Origin: Limosilactobacillus fermentum
Lineage (GTDB): Bacteria > Bacillota > Bacilli > Lactobacillales > Lactobacillaceae
Reading direction: 5' to 3'
Length of the DNA: 64,000 bases
NCBI RefSeq assembly: GCF_013394085.1
Contig: NZ_CP040910.1
Coordinates: forward strand, 1,784,767-1,848,766
Positions 25,338 to 33,783 of the stretch are shown piece by piece (position 1 is the stretch's first letter; each line of letters begins with the position of its first letter). The translations under genes and the position numbers were made by a program. The notes beneath the pieces are model-generated. The model worked only from the letters and a program-made list of their open reading frames with translations, did no database searches and was not told the DNA's origin.

Positions 25338-26297
25338 ATGGCACAAAAGAAAATGATTTTGGACCTGGACACCGGGGTCGATGACGCACTAGCAATTGCT
25401 TACGCGGTTGCTGCACCCGACGTTGATTTGATCGGGATTATTTCTTCTTACGGAAACAACCTGCTCGACGTCTGCGCTAAAAACAGCCTTAAGTTGCTAG
25501 AACTGCTCGGTCAGACCGATGTTCCGGTTTACAAGGGTTTACCTCACTCCAGCACCAGCGATCATTTCGATGTGATGCAAGTTTCCAAGGACATCCACGG
25601 TGACAACGGAATTGGTGACGTTGACCTGCCAGAACCAAAGCGGGCCTTAGAAGAAATGTCTGGGGTCGACTTCTACATTGAAGCCGCCCACCAATACGGC
25701 CAAGACCTGATCATCATTCCAACCGGCCCGATGACCAACCTGGCCGCCGCCCTGGAAAAGGACCCCGAGATTGCCCACTTGATCGGCAACGTTACCTTCA
25801 TGGGTGGGGCCCTGACCGTTGAAGGGAACGTGACCGACGTGGCCGAAGCCAACATCAACCAAGATGCTAAGGCAGCCGACGTGGTCTTACGAAGCGACCT
25901 ACCACTGACGATGGTTGGCTTGGACGTCACTTTGCGGACCCTCTTAACTAAGAAGGAAACCCAACAGTGGCGCGAACTGGGCACCAAGTCCGGGATTGCC
26001 TTTGCTGACATCACCGACTTTTACATCGATGCCTACTACAACTTAGACATCGACAAGAACGGTTGCGCCCTGCACGACCCACTGGCCGTCGGGGTCTCCT
26101 TAGACCCAACCTTTGTGACCACGATTTCCCTGTTCATGAAGGTAATCTACGACGAAAACAACTACGGCCGTACGATTGGGGATAAGGACCGCTTAAACGA
26201 CCCGAACCCGAATACCAAGGTGGCCGTCGACGTCGACAAGGAGCGCTACTTAGCCACCTTCATGGACCTGTTGACCAACTTGTTTAAGGAACACTAA
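25338..26297 (+). CDS. Inosine-uridine-preferring nucleoside hydrolase
   Basis: Cytoplasmic N-ribohydrolase (319 aa) splitting nucleosides into base and ribose. The family's Ca2+-binding DLDTGVDDALAI is at residues 9-20, and the second metal/histidine region HDPLAV is at about 244. The freed ribose can enter the ribokinase route encoded at 9543 and 61677, and bases link to the purine permease. ACGGAGGG sets the ATG at 25338. Monocistronic, with a cre-like site and a terminator. Confidence 0.93.
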   Translation: MAQKKMILDLDTGVDDALAIAYAVAAPDVDLIGIISSYGNNLLDVCAKNSLKLLELLGQTDVPVYKGLPHSSTSDHFDVMQVSKDIHGDNGIGDVDLPEPKRALEEMSGVDFYIEAAHQYGQDLIIIPTGPMTNLAAALEKDPEIAHLIGNVTFMGGALTVEGNVTDVAEANINQDAKAADVVLRSDLPLTMVGLDVTLRTLLTKKETQQWRELGTKSGIAFADITDFYIDAYYNLDIDKNGCALHDPLAVGVSLDPTFVTTISLFMKVIYDENNYGRTIGDKDRLNDPNPNTKVAVDVDKERYLATFMDLLTNLFKEH

Positions 26298-26303
26298 TAG
26301 GAA

Positions 26304-26344
26304 GTGCGGAACAACCTTCTCGACGGGCCATGGGCTAAGCCAGG
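26304..26344 (+). repeat. R1 left-half element
   Basis: GTGCGGAACAACC..CGGGCCATGGGCTAAGCCAGG, six bases after the nucleoside hydrolase stop, then directly the terminator. Confidence 0.75.
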
Positions 26345-26376
26345 AAGTGAGCGAAATAATGCTCACTTCCTTTTTC
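26341..26376 (+). terminator. Terminator of the nucleoside hydrolase gene
   Basis: AGGAAGTGAGC / GCTCACTTCCT followed by TTTTCTTTT. Confidence 0.9.
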
Positions 26377-26668
26377 TTTTGTCCTCCACACCACTCTCCG
26401 TTGTCTTACGATGTTACCCGTTTTCGTCACGCCACGTTCCGTGGTCTTAGTCTTTTGGTAACTTTTCCACCGCTTTTCCACTTTTCCCCAAGGGGTTGTG
26501 GATAATTACGGACTTATCCCCAAGATATGGGTAGCCCTTTTTCCAACCTAGTCAGAGCACTCCCGTTTTTTAACAAGGCGTGGCGCCACGAACCGTCCTA
26601 AGCAGGCGATCGGTAAGAATTTTCTTGCCCCCACTACCAAAAACAGGTATGATGGTCTTAAATCATAT
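26377..26668. other. Gene-free stretch with DnaA-box-like cluster
   Basis: About 290 bases without coding signs. TTTTCCACC, TTTTCCACT, TGTGGATAA (exact DnaA consensus in reverse, 26497-26505) and TTATCCCCA (26514-26522) fall within about 60 bases. The promoter of the thiamine transporter must also be here; TATGAT at 26648-26653 is a candidate -10. Confidence 0.35.
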
Positions 26669-26743
26669 CTTGTCTGGGGTGCCATTGGCTGATAAATACC
26701 CATTGAACCTGCTTTGGTTAGGACCAACGAAGGGAACGACAGG
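26669..26743 (+). promoter_or_regulatory. TPP riboswitch (THI element)
   Basis: P1 CTTGTC / GACAGG encloses GGGGTGCC, GGCTGATAAATACCC, TTGAACCTG and GACCAACGAAGGGAA, the conserved THI-box blocks in order. It lies ahead of ykoEDC genes and fits thiamine-pyrophosphate repression of their expression. Confidence 0.93.
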
Positions 26744-26758
26744 TAATCACCGTCAAAA

Positions 26759-26795
26759 ATCAGCCACCCCATGTCCCGGGGTGGCTTTTTCTTTG
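26759..26795 (+). terminator. TPP riboswitch terminator
   Basis: CAGCCACCCC / GGGGTGGCTTTTT, 16 bases after the aptamer. Confidence 0.85.
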
Positions 26796-26824
26796 GGCAA
26801 GGAATGGTAAAAATTTTTGGAGGA

Positions 26825-27403
26825 ATGTTTCTCATAAATAAATCACGTTTCGGATTGCGCGACGTCATCTTACTTGCCCTAATCGGGATCATCTTCGGGG
26901 TGATCTACTTTGCCGGCGACTTTGTTTACAACGCCGTTACCTTAGCCCTGACGCCAATCGGCCTGGGGGCGGCCGGCAACGACTTTACAATGGGCCTGTG
27001 GTGCATGGCCGGACCATTAGCCGGTTTCATGCTCAAGCGCCCGGGATCCGCCTTTTTGGGCGAATTTCTCGGGGCGGCCGGGGAAATGTTTTTAGGCGGC
27101 CAATGGGGGGCTTCGAACCTGATTTCCGGGGCGGTCCAAGGGGTTGCTTCTGAACTCGGGTTCACCCTAGTTGGCTACCGGATGTACAACTGGCTGACGA
27201 TCCTGTCAACGACGGCCACCACCACCATCCTAACCTTTGCCTGGGACTGGTTCCGTAACGGTTACAGCCACTTCGCCCTGCCGATCCTCTTAGCCTGCTT
27301 TGCGATTCGCTTCATCTCGATGTTTCTTTTCTGCGGGGTCTTGGTCAAGTTGATCACTAACCTCTTGGAACGCGCCCACGTCATCCCGCAAGCCCAGGCC
27401 TAA
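26825..27403 (+). CDS. ykoE: ECF transporter S component YkoE
   Basis: Substrate-binding membrane subunit (192 aa, 5-6 helices) of an energy-coupling-factor importer for thiamine or its pyrimidine precursor HMP. LRDVILLALIGIIFGVIYF opens the protein and is characteristic of YkoE. The ATG at 26825 sits only one base after GGAGG, which is unusually close; ATG 26804 is an alternative with a weak site. First gene after the TPP riboswitch; the ykoF thiamine-binding gene of other Firmicutes is absent. Confidence 0.88.
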   Translation: MFLINKSRFGLRDVILLALIGIIFGVIYFAGDFVYNAVTLALTPIGLGAAGNDFTMGLWCMAGPLAGFMLKRPGSAFLGEFLGAAGEMFLGGQWGASNLISGAVQGVASELGFTLVGYRMYNWLTILSTTATTTILTFAWDWFRNGYSHFALPILLACFAIRFISMFLFCGVLVKLITNLLERAHVIPQAQA

Positions 27404-27406
27404 CCC

Positions 27407-28789
27407 ATGGAATACCGTATCCAGCACCTAAACTTTGCCTACCAAGAGGAACCGGTTTTAGTCGACCTAAACCTAACCCTGCCGGCCGGGGAGCTCTACC
27501 TCTTTTCCGGCCCTTCTGGTAGTGGAAAATCGACCCTCTTGAGCATTATGGCCGGCCTCTTACCCCGGTACGGAGGGACCTTAACCGGCGAGGTAAGTGG
27601 GGTCGAACCGGGCACGGCTTCCTTGATGTTTCAGGACCCGAGCCTCCAGTTTGCCCTCGACACCCCGCGCCACGAGGTTGAGTTTGCCCTGGAAAACCTG
27701 GCGCTTCCGGCCAACCAGATCCCGGCCAAGGTGGAACAAGCGCTGAAGTTTTGCCAGGCCGACCACCTAGCCGACCGGCGCTTAGTAACCCTGTCCGGTG
27801 GTGAACAACAGCTCGTCGCCCTTGCGATCACCGTGGCCATGGATAGCCAGTTGATCCTCCTGGACGAACCCTTCGCCTCCCTCGATCATGACCACCGGAC
27901 CCAATTGTTGGCCCGCTTAGTGGAGCTTAAAAACCAGGGCAAGACCGTTATCATCGCCGACCACGACTTACAGGGCTACCGCCAGTACCAGCCGACCGTG
28001 ATCGCCTTTGAAAAGGGGCGCTGTCGCTTATTACAAGGCGAAGAGGCAACGGAGCGCTTTGATCAAGCCGAGCAACTAGCTAAACCACTCCCAGCTTACT
28101 TGCCAACTGAAGGGACCACGCCCCTCTTTTCCCTGGCCGACTTAAAACTAATTACGAACGGTGCAACACTGTTAACCATCGACCAGCTAGGCCTCTTTAA
28201 AGACCGGGTCACCCTGCTAACCGGGGAATCCGGTAGCGGCAAAACCACCCTCTTTCGGGCCCTGACCAAGCTACGCCCCTACCTAGGTTCGGTTACCTAC
28301 CAGGGCCAAGAAATCAAACAGGCCAAGGCGGCCCCGTACGCCCGCCAAGTCGGCCTCGTCTTTCAGCGCGCCTCTGACCAGTACCTCAACGTGACGGTCA
28401 AAGAAGAACTGGAGCTTAGCCAACAACAGGGGCAAAACCCCTACTTTACCCCGGAACGGGTCCAAGCTACCCTGAAAAAACTGGGGCTGACCGGGATGGA
28501 CGAACGGGTCGTTTACTCGCTTTCCGGCGGCCAGCAAAAAAAGCTCCAACTGCTGTTGATGCTAATGATGGGTCAACCGGTCTTACTCCTGGACGAACCC
28601 TTCGCCGGCCTCGACAGTAAGTCGATTGAAGTGGTGTGGGAGCTGATCGACGCGAGCCGCCAAGTTTGGCCGCAAACGCTGATCATCATCAGCCACCAGC
28701 TAGCCGGGCTGGCCAACCACATCGATTACCGCCTCCACTTAGCCGACCACCACTTAACTTACCAAGGGGAGGTGCACCATGAATCCTAG
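27407..28789 (+). CDS. ykoD: ECF transporter double ATPase YkoD
   Basis: Fused energising subunit (460 aa) with two ABC domains. First: Walker A GPSGSGKST near 36-44, signature LSGGEQQ, Walker B ILLDEPFASLD. Second: TGESGSGKT near 270, LSGGQQKK, VLLLDEPFAGLD. Each would contact the T subunit encoded next. It starts 3 bases after ykoE ends and overlaps the T gene by 11 bases, so the three form a translationally coupled operon under TPP control. Substrate thiamine/HMP follows from the riboswitch. Confidence 0.93.
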   Translation: MEYRIQHLNFAYQEEPVLVDLNLTLPAGELYLFSGPSGSGKSTLLSIMAGLLPRYGGTLTGEVSGVEPGTASLMFQDPSLQFALDTPRHEVEFALENLALPANQIPAKVEQALKFCQADHLADRRLVTLSGGEQQLVALAITVAMDSQLILLDEPFASLDHDHRTQLLARLVELKNQGKTVIIADHDLQGYRQYQPTVIAFEKGRCRLLQGEEATERFDQAEQLAKPLPAYLPTEGTTPLFSLADLKLITNGATLLTIDQLGLFKDRVTLLTGESGSGKTTLFRALTKLRPYLGSVTYQGQEIKQAKAAPYARQVGLVFQRASDQYLNVTVKEELELSQQQGQNPYFTPERVQATLKKLGLTGMDERVVYSLSGGQQKKLQLLLMLMMGQPVLLLDEPFAGLDSKSIEVVWELIDASRQVWPQTLIIISHQLAGLANHIDYRLHLADHHLTYQGEVHHES

Positions 28790-29432
28790 TCTGCAACTGC
28801 TGTTGGTTCTCCTAATTTCCTTTGAGGTCTCCTTTACCAGCCGCTTAACGGCCAACCTGGTCTTCTTAGTGATTGCCATTTTCGTCTTATTGGCCCACCG
28901 CCTTCACTGGCGCCAGTGGCTGCGGCTGCTGGCTGGCCCCTTCTTACCGGCCCTGGCCCTCTTTGTGACGATCGTTTTCTATAGCCCCGGCCACGACTGG
29001 CACTTTGGCTTCGTCTTAGTCAGCCGGATCTACCTCTACGTAATGCTAGGGGCGACGGTGACCTTTACCACCACCCCGCTCAAATTGGCCCAGTCCCTGG
29101 AACAAACCGCCCACCTGCCGGCTAAGTTTGCTTACGGGACCTTGTCGGCGGTCAACCTCTTGCCTAAGATCAAGCAAGAAGTCATCCAAATCCGGGCGGC
29201 CGCTTTAATGCGCGGCGTCACCCTCCACCTGTGGTCACCCACCCTGTACTTCAAGGCGATCCTGGTGGCGATTAACTGGTCCGACCAGCTGGCCCAAGCG
29301 ATCGAATCGCACGGCTTTGTCGAAGGTAAACAACGCACCTTCGCCCACCCCATCGCCGTTCACTGGTACGACTGGGCGCTCCTCGGCGGCGGAATTATAA
29401 TTTTACAGGTGCTCTTAATTGCCTTTCCCTAG
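28779..29432 (+). CDS. ykoC: ECF transporter T component YkoC
   Basis: Transmembrane coupling subunit (217 aa; 5-6 helices) that links YkoD to YkoE. It has the T-protein coupling-helix region: AALMRGV near 145 (the AxxxRG motif) and a second Ala-Arg-like helix further on, SHGFVEGK. It is the last gene of the TPP-riboswitch operon. Start overlaps the end of ykoD. Confidence 0.88.
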   Translation: MNPSLQLLLVLLISFEVSFTSRLTANLVFLVIAIFVLLAHRLHWRQWLRLLAGPFLPALALFVTIVFYSPGHDWHFGFVLVSRIYLYVMLGATVTFTTTPLKLAQSLEQTAHLPAKFAYGTLSAVNLLPKIKQEVIQIRAAALMRGVTLHLWSPTLYFKAILVAINWSDQLAQAIESHGFVEGKQRTFAHPIAVHWYDWALLGGGIIILQVLLIAFP

Positions 29433-29476
29433 GCTTTTCGGTATGCTAAAAGAAAAGTTTTGGGGGAGGAGATTTG

Positions 29477-29836
29477 ATGAACGAGCAGACCTTAACAAAC
29501 CGAATCGTGGGGGGCTTAAGCTACCTGGCAGTCCTTTTCTTGCCAGTCTTATTTCCGCTGATCGTTTGGATCGTGGCCCGGCAAGATAACCCGCCGTTGG
29601 CCCACCATGGTAAGGTCGCCTTTTGGACTCAACTGGCGCCCTTCTTAGTCGTCATAGTCTTGCTAGTGGTCGTCGCCATCTTAAACGCAGTCGGGATTAG
29701 CGCCAGCCACCATACCATCACCGGGGGCGCCGCCTGGTTAAACATCCTCTGGGTGGTTGCCCTACTCGTCGGTAGTGCCGCCCTCTTTGCTTATAACATT
29801 GTCATGGCCGTCCTCGTCTTCTTAGGTCGGCGTTAA
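29477..29836 (+). CDS. DUF4870 / Tic20-like membrane protein
   Basis: Short membrane protein (119 aa) with three hydrophobic segments: about 10-32, 45-65 and 85-115. The LSYLAVLFLPVLFPLIVWIV block and HHGKVAFWTQL fit DUF4870 proteins, which have no firm function. ATG at 29477 follows GGGGGAGGAG; a TTG 3 bases earlier is less likely. Monocistronic between the ykoEDC operon and an antiporter gene. Confidence 0.75.
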   Translation: MNEQTLTNRIVGGLSYLAVLFLPVLFPLIVWIVARQDNPPLAHHGKVAFWTQLAPFLVVIVLLVVVAILNAVGISASHHTITGGAAWLNILWVVALLVGSAALFAYNIVMAVLVFLGRR

Positions 29837-29869
29837 CTTTTTGCGTTGTTACAAATAATGCGGAAGCCA

Positions 29870-29924
29870 CCCACCCTTGCTTAGCACCCTTGCTTAGAAG
29901 GGAGTTGTTTCCGCCCATTTTTAG
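29870..29924 (+). terminator. Terminator-like hairpin with 13-bp tandem repeat in the loop
   Basis: GCGGAA..TTCCGC with loop containing CACCCTTGCTTAG twice (29876-29901 region), then ATTTTTAG. Weak T-run. Confidence 0.45.
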
Positions 29925-29939
29925 AAAGGATGATAATTC

Positions 29940-31901
29940 TTGTCGACGATTTTTGGGATCTTAATGCTCCTAATTGCCGTGGTGGCCGCCAACGTCTTAC
30001 ACCTCTTGTGGCCCCGGCTGCCACTGGCCATCTACCGAATTTTAGCCGGGATTGTCTTGGCCCTGATTCCCGTTCAATCCCACACCTTTGAACTAGATCC
30101 CAAAACCTTCCTCTTGTTAATCATTGCCCCCCTACTCTTTAACGACGGGCAGGGAACCTCCCCACGCGAACTATCGCGTAACCTCAAACAAACGCTATCA
30201 ATGGCGGTCACCTTAGTTGTCTTCTCGGTACTGGTGGTAGGGACTGGCTTGCACTTAGCGATGGCGGAGACCTTCTCCTTACCGCTAGCCTTCATGTTGG
30301 GGGCAATCATCACCCCCACCGATGCGGTCGCCGTCAAGTCACTATCGGCAACGGTGGCGATGCCCAGAAACGTCAACCGGACCTTAGAGCACGAAGCCCT
30401 TTTTAACGATGCGTCCGGCCTGGTCTTGTTCGGCCTGGCCACCTCCACCCTGTCATCGGGGCACTTTTCCTTAGGGCAGGGGATCTTCACCTTCCTCTAC
30501 GTCTTCTTAGGCGGGATCATCTTTGGGGCGCTGATCGGTTTCCTAGCCATCCAATTGCGGACAACCTTGATGCGGACCCACGTTGATATCGGGCGAATTG
30601 TGATCCCGATCAACCTGATGACTCCAATCGTCACCTACTGGTTTGCCGAGGAACTCCACTTATCCGGGATCCTGGCCGTGGTGGCCGCTGGGATCGTCCA
30701 CGCCCTCTTGTACACCCGCTTGCGGTTGACCTCGGCTAAGGTCCAAATTGCCTCCACCACGATCTGGTCGATGGTCGCTGACATTTTAAACGGGCTGGTC
30801 TTCGTCTTCTTGGGGGTCACCTTGCCCAGCGTGCTCGGTAACACTTCCCTAGCGCGCCTAGCCAAGATTTTCGTGGTCGCCATTGCCCTCTACTTAGTAA
30901 TGGGGGCGCTACGCTACTTCTGGAGCCAACTCAAGTTCGTTGACCTCCACTCTAAGAAAAAGCAGCGCCAAAAGGACAGTTTCCTACTCTCCCTTGGCGG
31001 AATCCACGGGACGATCACTTTAGCGATGGCCTTTTCAATCCCCCACACCATCAACGGCCAACCCCTAGCGGCCCGCAACACGATAATTTTGATCGCCGCC
31101 CTCGTGATCATCATCAGCATCACGGTCGGGGCGCTCGCCTTTCCACGCATCCTACCGGCCAAAAAGAAGAGTTACCGGCAAAGCGAGTTCCAATATCAAC
31201 TTAACAAGACCGTCCACTACGCCATCGACCAACTCGCCAATGAACCGGGCGGGGCGGCCGAAAAAGCGGTGGTCTTAAACGTGTTATCCAGCCAAAGCAC
31301 CCTAACCTTTAAGACCAACCAGGCCCGCTTCCAAAGGATTTATGACCGGGCCCACGAGGTCGAACTCGCCGCGATCACCAAGCTCAGTGAAGAAGGCAAG
31401 GTGACCGACAAGATCGCCCGCCTGTACGTCGGGTTGATCTCACGGGAACTGGCTAGCCACGGGGACGGGCTGATCAACTTCTGTCGGGGGATTTACTACC
31501 GGATCAAGTGGCACCGGGTCCGCCACCGGGTTTCGCACATAACCCCGGCCCAAACCGCCTACTTCAAGCGCGAGGTCGCCCCGATCCAGCAACAGGTCGC
31601 CCGCGTCTTTGACCTGATCTACCCCCAAGTCATCGCCTACCTGAATGACATCCAGACCCCCGCCAACACCCACGAGGTGACGATGGTCCGGCGCTCCTAT
31701 TTCAACCGCCAGCGTTTCTTCCGCCAGCACGAGCACCTCGACGGCGAGCAAATCGACATCCTCTTCGTGGCGGCCTTCCAATTTGAACATTCCTACATCC
31801 AGCAGGCGGCCGCCAAAGGTACGATTTCGGTTGAACTGGCCAACGCCCTTAACGAACACATCTCCACCGACCAGTTGGTGTACATTCAATCGACTAACTA
31901 G
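29940..31901 (+). CDS. CPA1 family Na+/H+ antiporter (NhaP-like)
   Basis: Membrane antiporter (653 aa) exchanging Na+ for H+. About 12 helices span residues 1-410, with the ion-site FNDASGLVLF (ND pair, residue ~156), preceded by IITPTDAVAVKSL, and the re-entrant GGIHGTITLAMAF near 357. A cytoplasmic helical tail of about 230 residues follows. Start is TTG at 29940 with GAAAGGATG ahead. Ion specificity is not fixed by sequence; it may support acid and salt tolerance. Stop is followed within 4 bases by R1. Confidence 0.88.
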   Translation: MSTIFGILMLLIAVVAANVLHLLWPRLPLAIYRILAGIVLALIPVQSHTFELDPKTFLLLIIAPLLFNDGQGTSPRELSRNLKQTLSMAVTLVVFSVLVVGTGLHLAMAETFSLPLAFMLGAIITPTDAVAVKSLSATVAMPRNVNRTLEHEALFNDASGLVLFGLATSTLSSGHFSLGQGIFTFLYVFLGGIIFGALIGFLAIQLRTTLMRTHVDIGRIVIPINLMTPIVTYWFAEELHLSGILAVVAAGIVHALLYTRLRLTSAKVQIASTTIWSMVADILNGLVFVFLGVTLPSVLGNTSLARLAKIFVVAIALYLVMGALRYFWSQLKFVDLHSKKKQRQKDSFLLSLGGIHGTITLAMAFSIPHTINGQPLAARNTIILIAALVIIISITVGALAFPRILPAKKKSYRQSEFQYQLNKTVHYAIDQLANEPGGAAEKAVVLNVLSSQSTLTFKTNQARFQRIYDRAHEVELAAITKLSEEGKVTDKIARLYVGLISRELASHGDGLINFCRGIYYRIKWHRVRHRVSHITPAQTAYFKREVAPIQQQVARVFDLIYPQVIAYLNDIQTPANTHEVTMVRRSYFNRQRFFRQHEHLDGEQIDILFVAAFQFEHSYIQQAAAKGTISVELANALNEHISTDQLVYIQSTN

Positions 31902-31904
31902 GAA

Positions 31905-32019
31905 GTGCGACCCAACCTATCAAACAGGCCGTGGGCTAGGTATAGGTCACAGGTTAGCGCGCCAGCGGTGTTCTGTGGCCGGACTTAGCCACTAGGCCTG
32001 TGGTTGGGGAGCACGTTAT
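31905..32019 (+). repeat. R1 palindromic element, copy h
   Basis: GTGCGACCCAACC ... GGTTGGGGAGCACGTTAT; second stem ACAGGCC / GGCCTGT; inner stem CACAGG..GCGC / GCGG..TTCTGTG. Begins 3 bases after the antiporter stop. A left-end fragment GTGCGACCCAACC repeats at 32025-32040. Confidence 0.85.
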
Positions 32020-32082
32020 GGGAAGTGCGACCCAACCGTTAGCCGCCATTCCCCTTATAACATTTGGTAACCCACCTAACGA

Positions 32083-32124
32083 AAAAACGCCCCCGTGGTT
32101 AAAACCACGACGGGCGTTTTTGAT
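32083..32124. terminator. Terminator after the antiporter gene
   Basis: AACGCCCCCGTGGTT / AACCACGACGGGCGTTTTT. Confidence 0.85.
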
Positions 32125-32150
32125 TCCCGGGTAATTTCCCGAGAAATATT

Positions 32151-32755
32151 AGGGACTACTGACGCTTGCGAGGGTGCGATTACTACCCAACTACTCTTTT
32201 TTAAAGGCAACACGGCAGTACACCAATGGACTCTAGCAGTTCGTTTCACGAACCTAGCTAGAGTCCTATTGGTGCTTGCGGAGGTACGATCCACCTTATC
32301 ACCATTTTTCCTGAATTCTACATACGCAGTACGTCAGTGGCTTCCACTCGTTCGACTAGCGAACTTCCTAGAACCCTACTGACGCTTGCGAGGGTGCGAT
32401 TATTACCCAACTACTCTTTTTTAAAGGCAACACGGCAGTACACCAATGGACTCTAGCAGTTCGTTTCACGAACCTAGCTAGAGTCCTATTGGTGCTTGCG
32501 GAGGCACGATCCACCTTATCACCATTTTTCCTGAATTCTACATACGCAGTACGTCAGTGGCTTCCACTCGTTCGACTAGCGAACTTCCTAGAACCCTACT
32601 GACGCTTGCGAGGGTGCGATTACTACCCAACTACTCTTTTTTAAAGGCAACACGGCAGTACACCAATGGACTCTAGCAGTTCGTTTCACGAACCTAGCTA
32701 GAGTCCTATTGGTGCTTGCGGAGGCACGACTAAGAAATCAGAGATTTCAGTCGTG
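32151..32755. repeat. 220-bp tandem array of two alternating R2-like hairpins, ending in R3
   Basis: Units start at 32161, 32381 and 32601 (each begins GACGCTTGCGAGGGTGCGAT), so the period is 220 bp with about 2.6 units and only single-base differences. Each unit has hairpin A (GTACACCAATGGACTC / GAGTCCTATTGGTGC) and hairpin B (GTACGTCAGTGG / CCCTACTGACGC). A and B differ by compensated base changes. The last A ends in the R3 hairpin GCACGAC..GTCGTGC three bases from the lplA stop. Confidence 0.88.
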
Positions 32756-32758
32756 CTC

Positions 32759-33772
32759 TCATTCCTGCCGGACCAGCAGGTCGACAATTTCGTCCTTGGT
32801 GATCTTACCAAAGACCCGGGCCACCAAGCCCTCGTCAATCTTTTGGTTGATGGCTTCCCGGTCGTAGCGAACCCCCAACAAACGCTGTTCAAAATCGCGC
32901 ACGTCTTCTTGACCTAAGAAGTCACCATAGACCTTGAGGTAGGCAATCTTACCGCCCTCAATTTGAAAACGGAAGTCGACCGTCCCCTGGTCAAAGTGTT
33001 GGCGGTGTTGGATGGCCGCCTTGGGCGACTTGCCATATACGAAGTCCCAGTTGCTAAAGATCTCCGCGTTGATCTTGGCCACGGCGGCCTTGTCTTCATC
33101 ACTCAGCACGTATTCCTTGGCATCGGCTAGGTCACTGACACCGAGGATCTTCTTGGCTAGCGTGTCGCGGAATTCCTCGATCGTCAGGTGCTGGTAGTCC
33201 GGCGTGAAGTGGGGCTTTAGGTTAGTTACCCGGCTGTGGACCGACTTAATTCCCTTGGATTCAATCTTGTCCTTAGGCACATTGAGGGCGTGGCCAATCA
33301 CGTCGAGGTCGACGTCGTACATCAGGGTGCCATGGGAGAACATCCGCCCGTGGGCAATCCGCATGGCGTTGCCGGAGAACTTCTTACCTTCGATCTGTAA
33401 GTCGTTGCGCCCGGATAGTTCAGCCTTGGTCGCCCCCATTTCGTGCAGGACTTCGATCACCGGGTCGGTGAACTTAGCGAAGTTCCCGTTAGAGTGGCCA
33501 TCATCTTTAGTGATAAAGCTAAAGGAAACGTTGCCCAGGTCGTCAAAGACCGCCCCACCCCCGGAGGTCCGGCGGGTAACGATGATGTTATGTTCACGCA
33601 CGTAATCAAGGTTGACCTCTTCATAGGCGTCCTGATTGCGGCCGAGAATGATGCAAGGCGAATTGATGTAAAAGTAGAGGATCGGCTCATCGAGTTGGAC
33701 GTGCTCCATCAGGTAGGTTTCTAGCGCCAGGTTATAGCGAATGTCCCTGGTATCAGTGACTAAGTACTTCAT
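32759..33772 (-). CDS. lplA: Lipoate-protein ligase A
   Basis: Enzyme (337 aa) attaching lipoate to the E2/GcvH lysine of dehydrogenase complexes, via lipoyl-AMP. The active region is RRTSGGGAVFDDLGNVSFSF near residue 68, the adenylate/lysine motif is GKKFSGNAM near 130, and a C-terminal accessory domain of about 90 residues is present (from about 245). ATG at 33772 follows AGAGGAGG. It probably follows the OsmC gene in one transcript (11 bases apart). R3 hairpin directly follows its stop. Confidence 0.9.
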   Translation of the reverse strand: MKYLVTDTRDIRYNLALETYLMEHVQLDEPILYFYINSPCIILGRNQDAYEEVNLDYVREHNIIVTRRTSGGGAVFDDLGNVSFSFITKDDGHSNGNFAKFTDPVIEVLHEMGATKAELSGRNDLQIEGKKFSGNAMRIAHGRMFSHGTLMYDVDLDVIGHALNVPKDKIESKGIKSVHSRVTNLKPHFTPDYQHLTIEEFRDTLAKKILGVSDLADAKEYVLSDEDKAAVAKINAEIFSNWDFVYGKSPKAAIQHRQHFDQGTVDFRFQIEGGKIAYLKVYGDFLGQEDVRDFEQRLLGVRYDREAINQKIDEGLVARVFGKITKDEIVDLLVRQE

Positions 33773-33783
33773 GCTCTCCTCCT

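Noticed and set aside
26460-26525. DnaA-box cluster as the replication origin
   Set aside because: No dnaA, dnaN or AT-rich unwinding region nearby.
31440-31889. Long leftward open frame opposite the antiporter gene
   Set aside because: It mirrors codons of a clear CPA1 protein on the other strand; open antisense frames are common at high GC.
32151-32755. Tandem array as a CRISPR
   Set aside because: Repeats are 220 bp, with no unique spacers and no cas genes.
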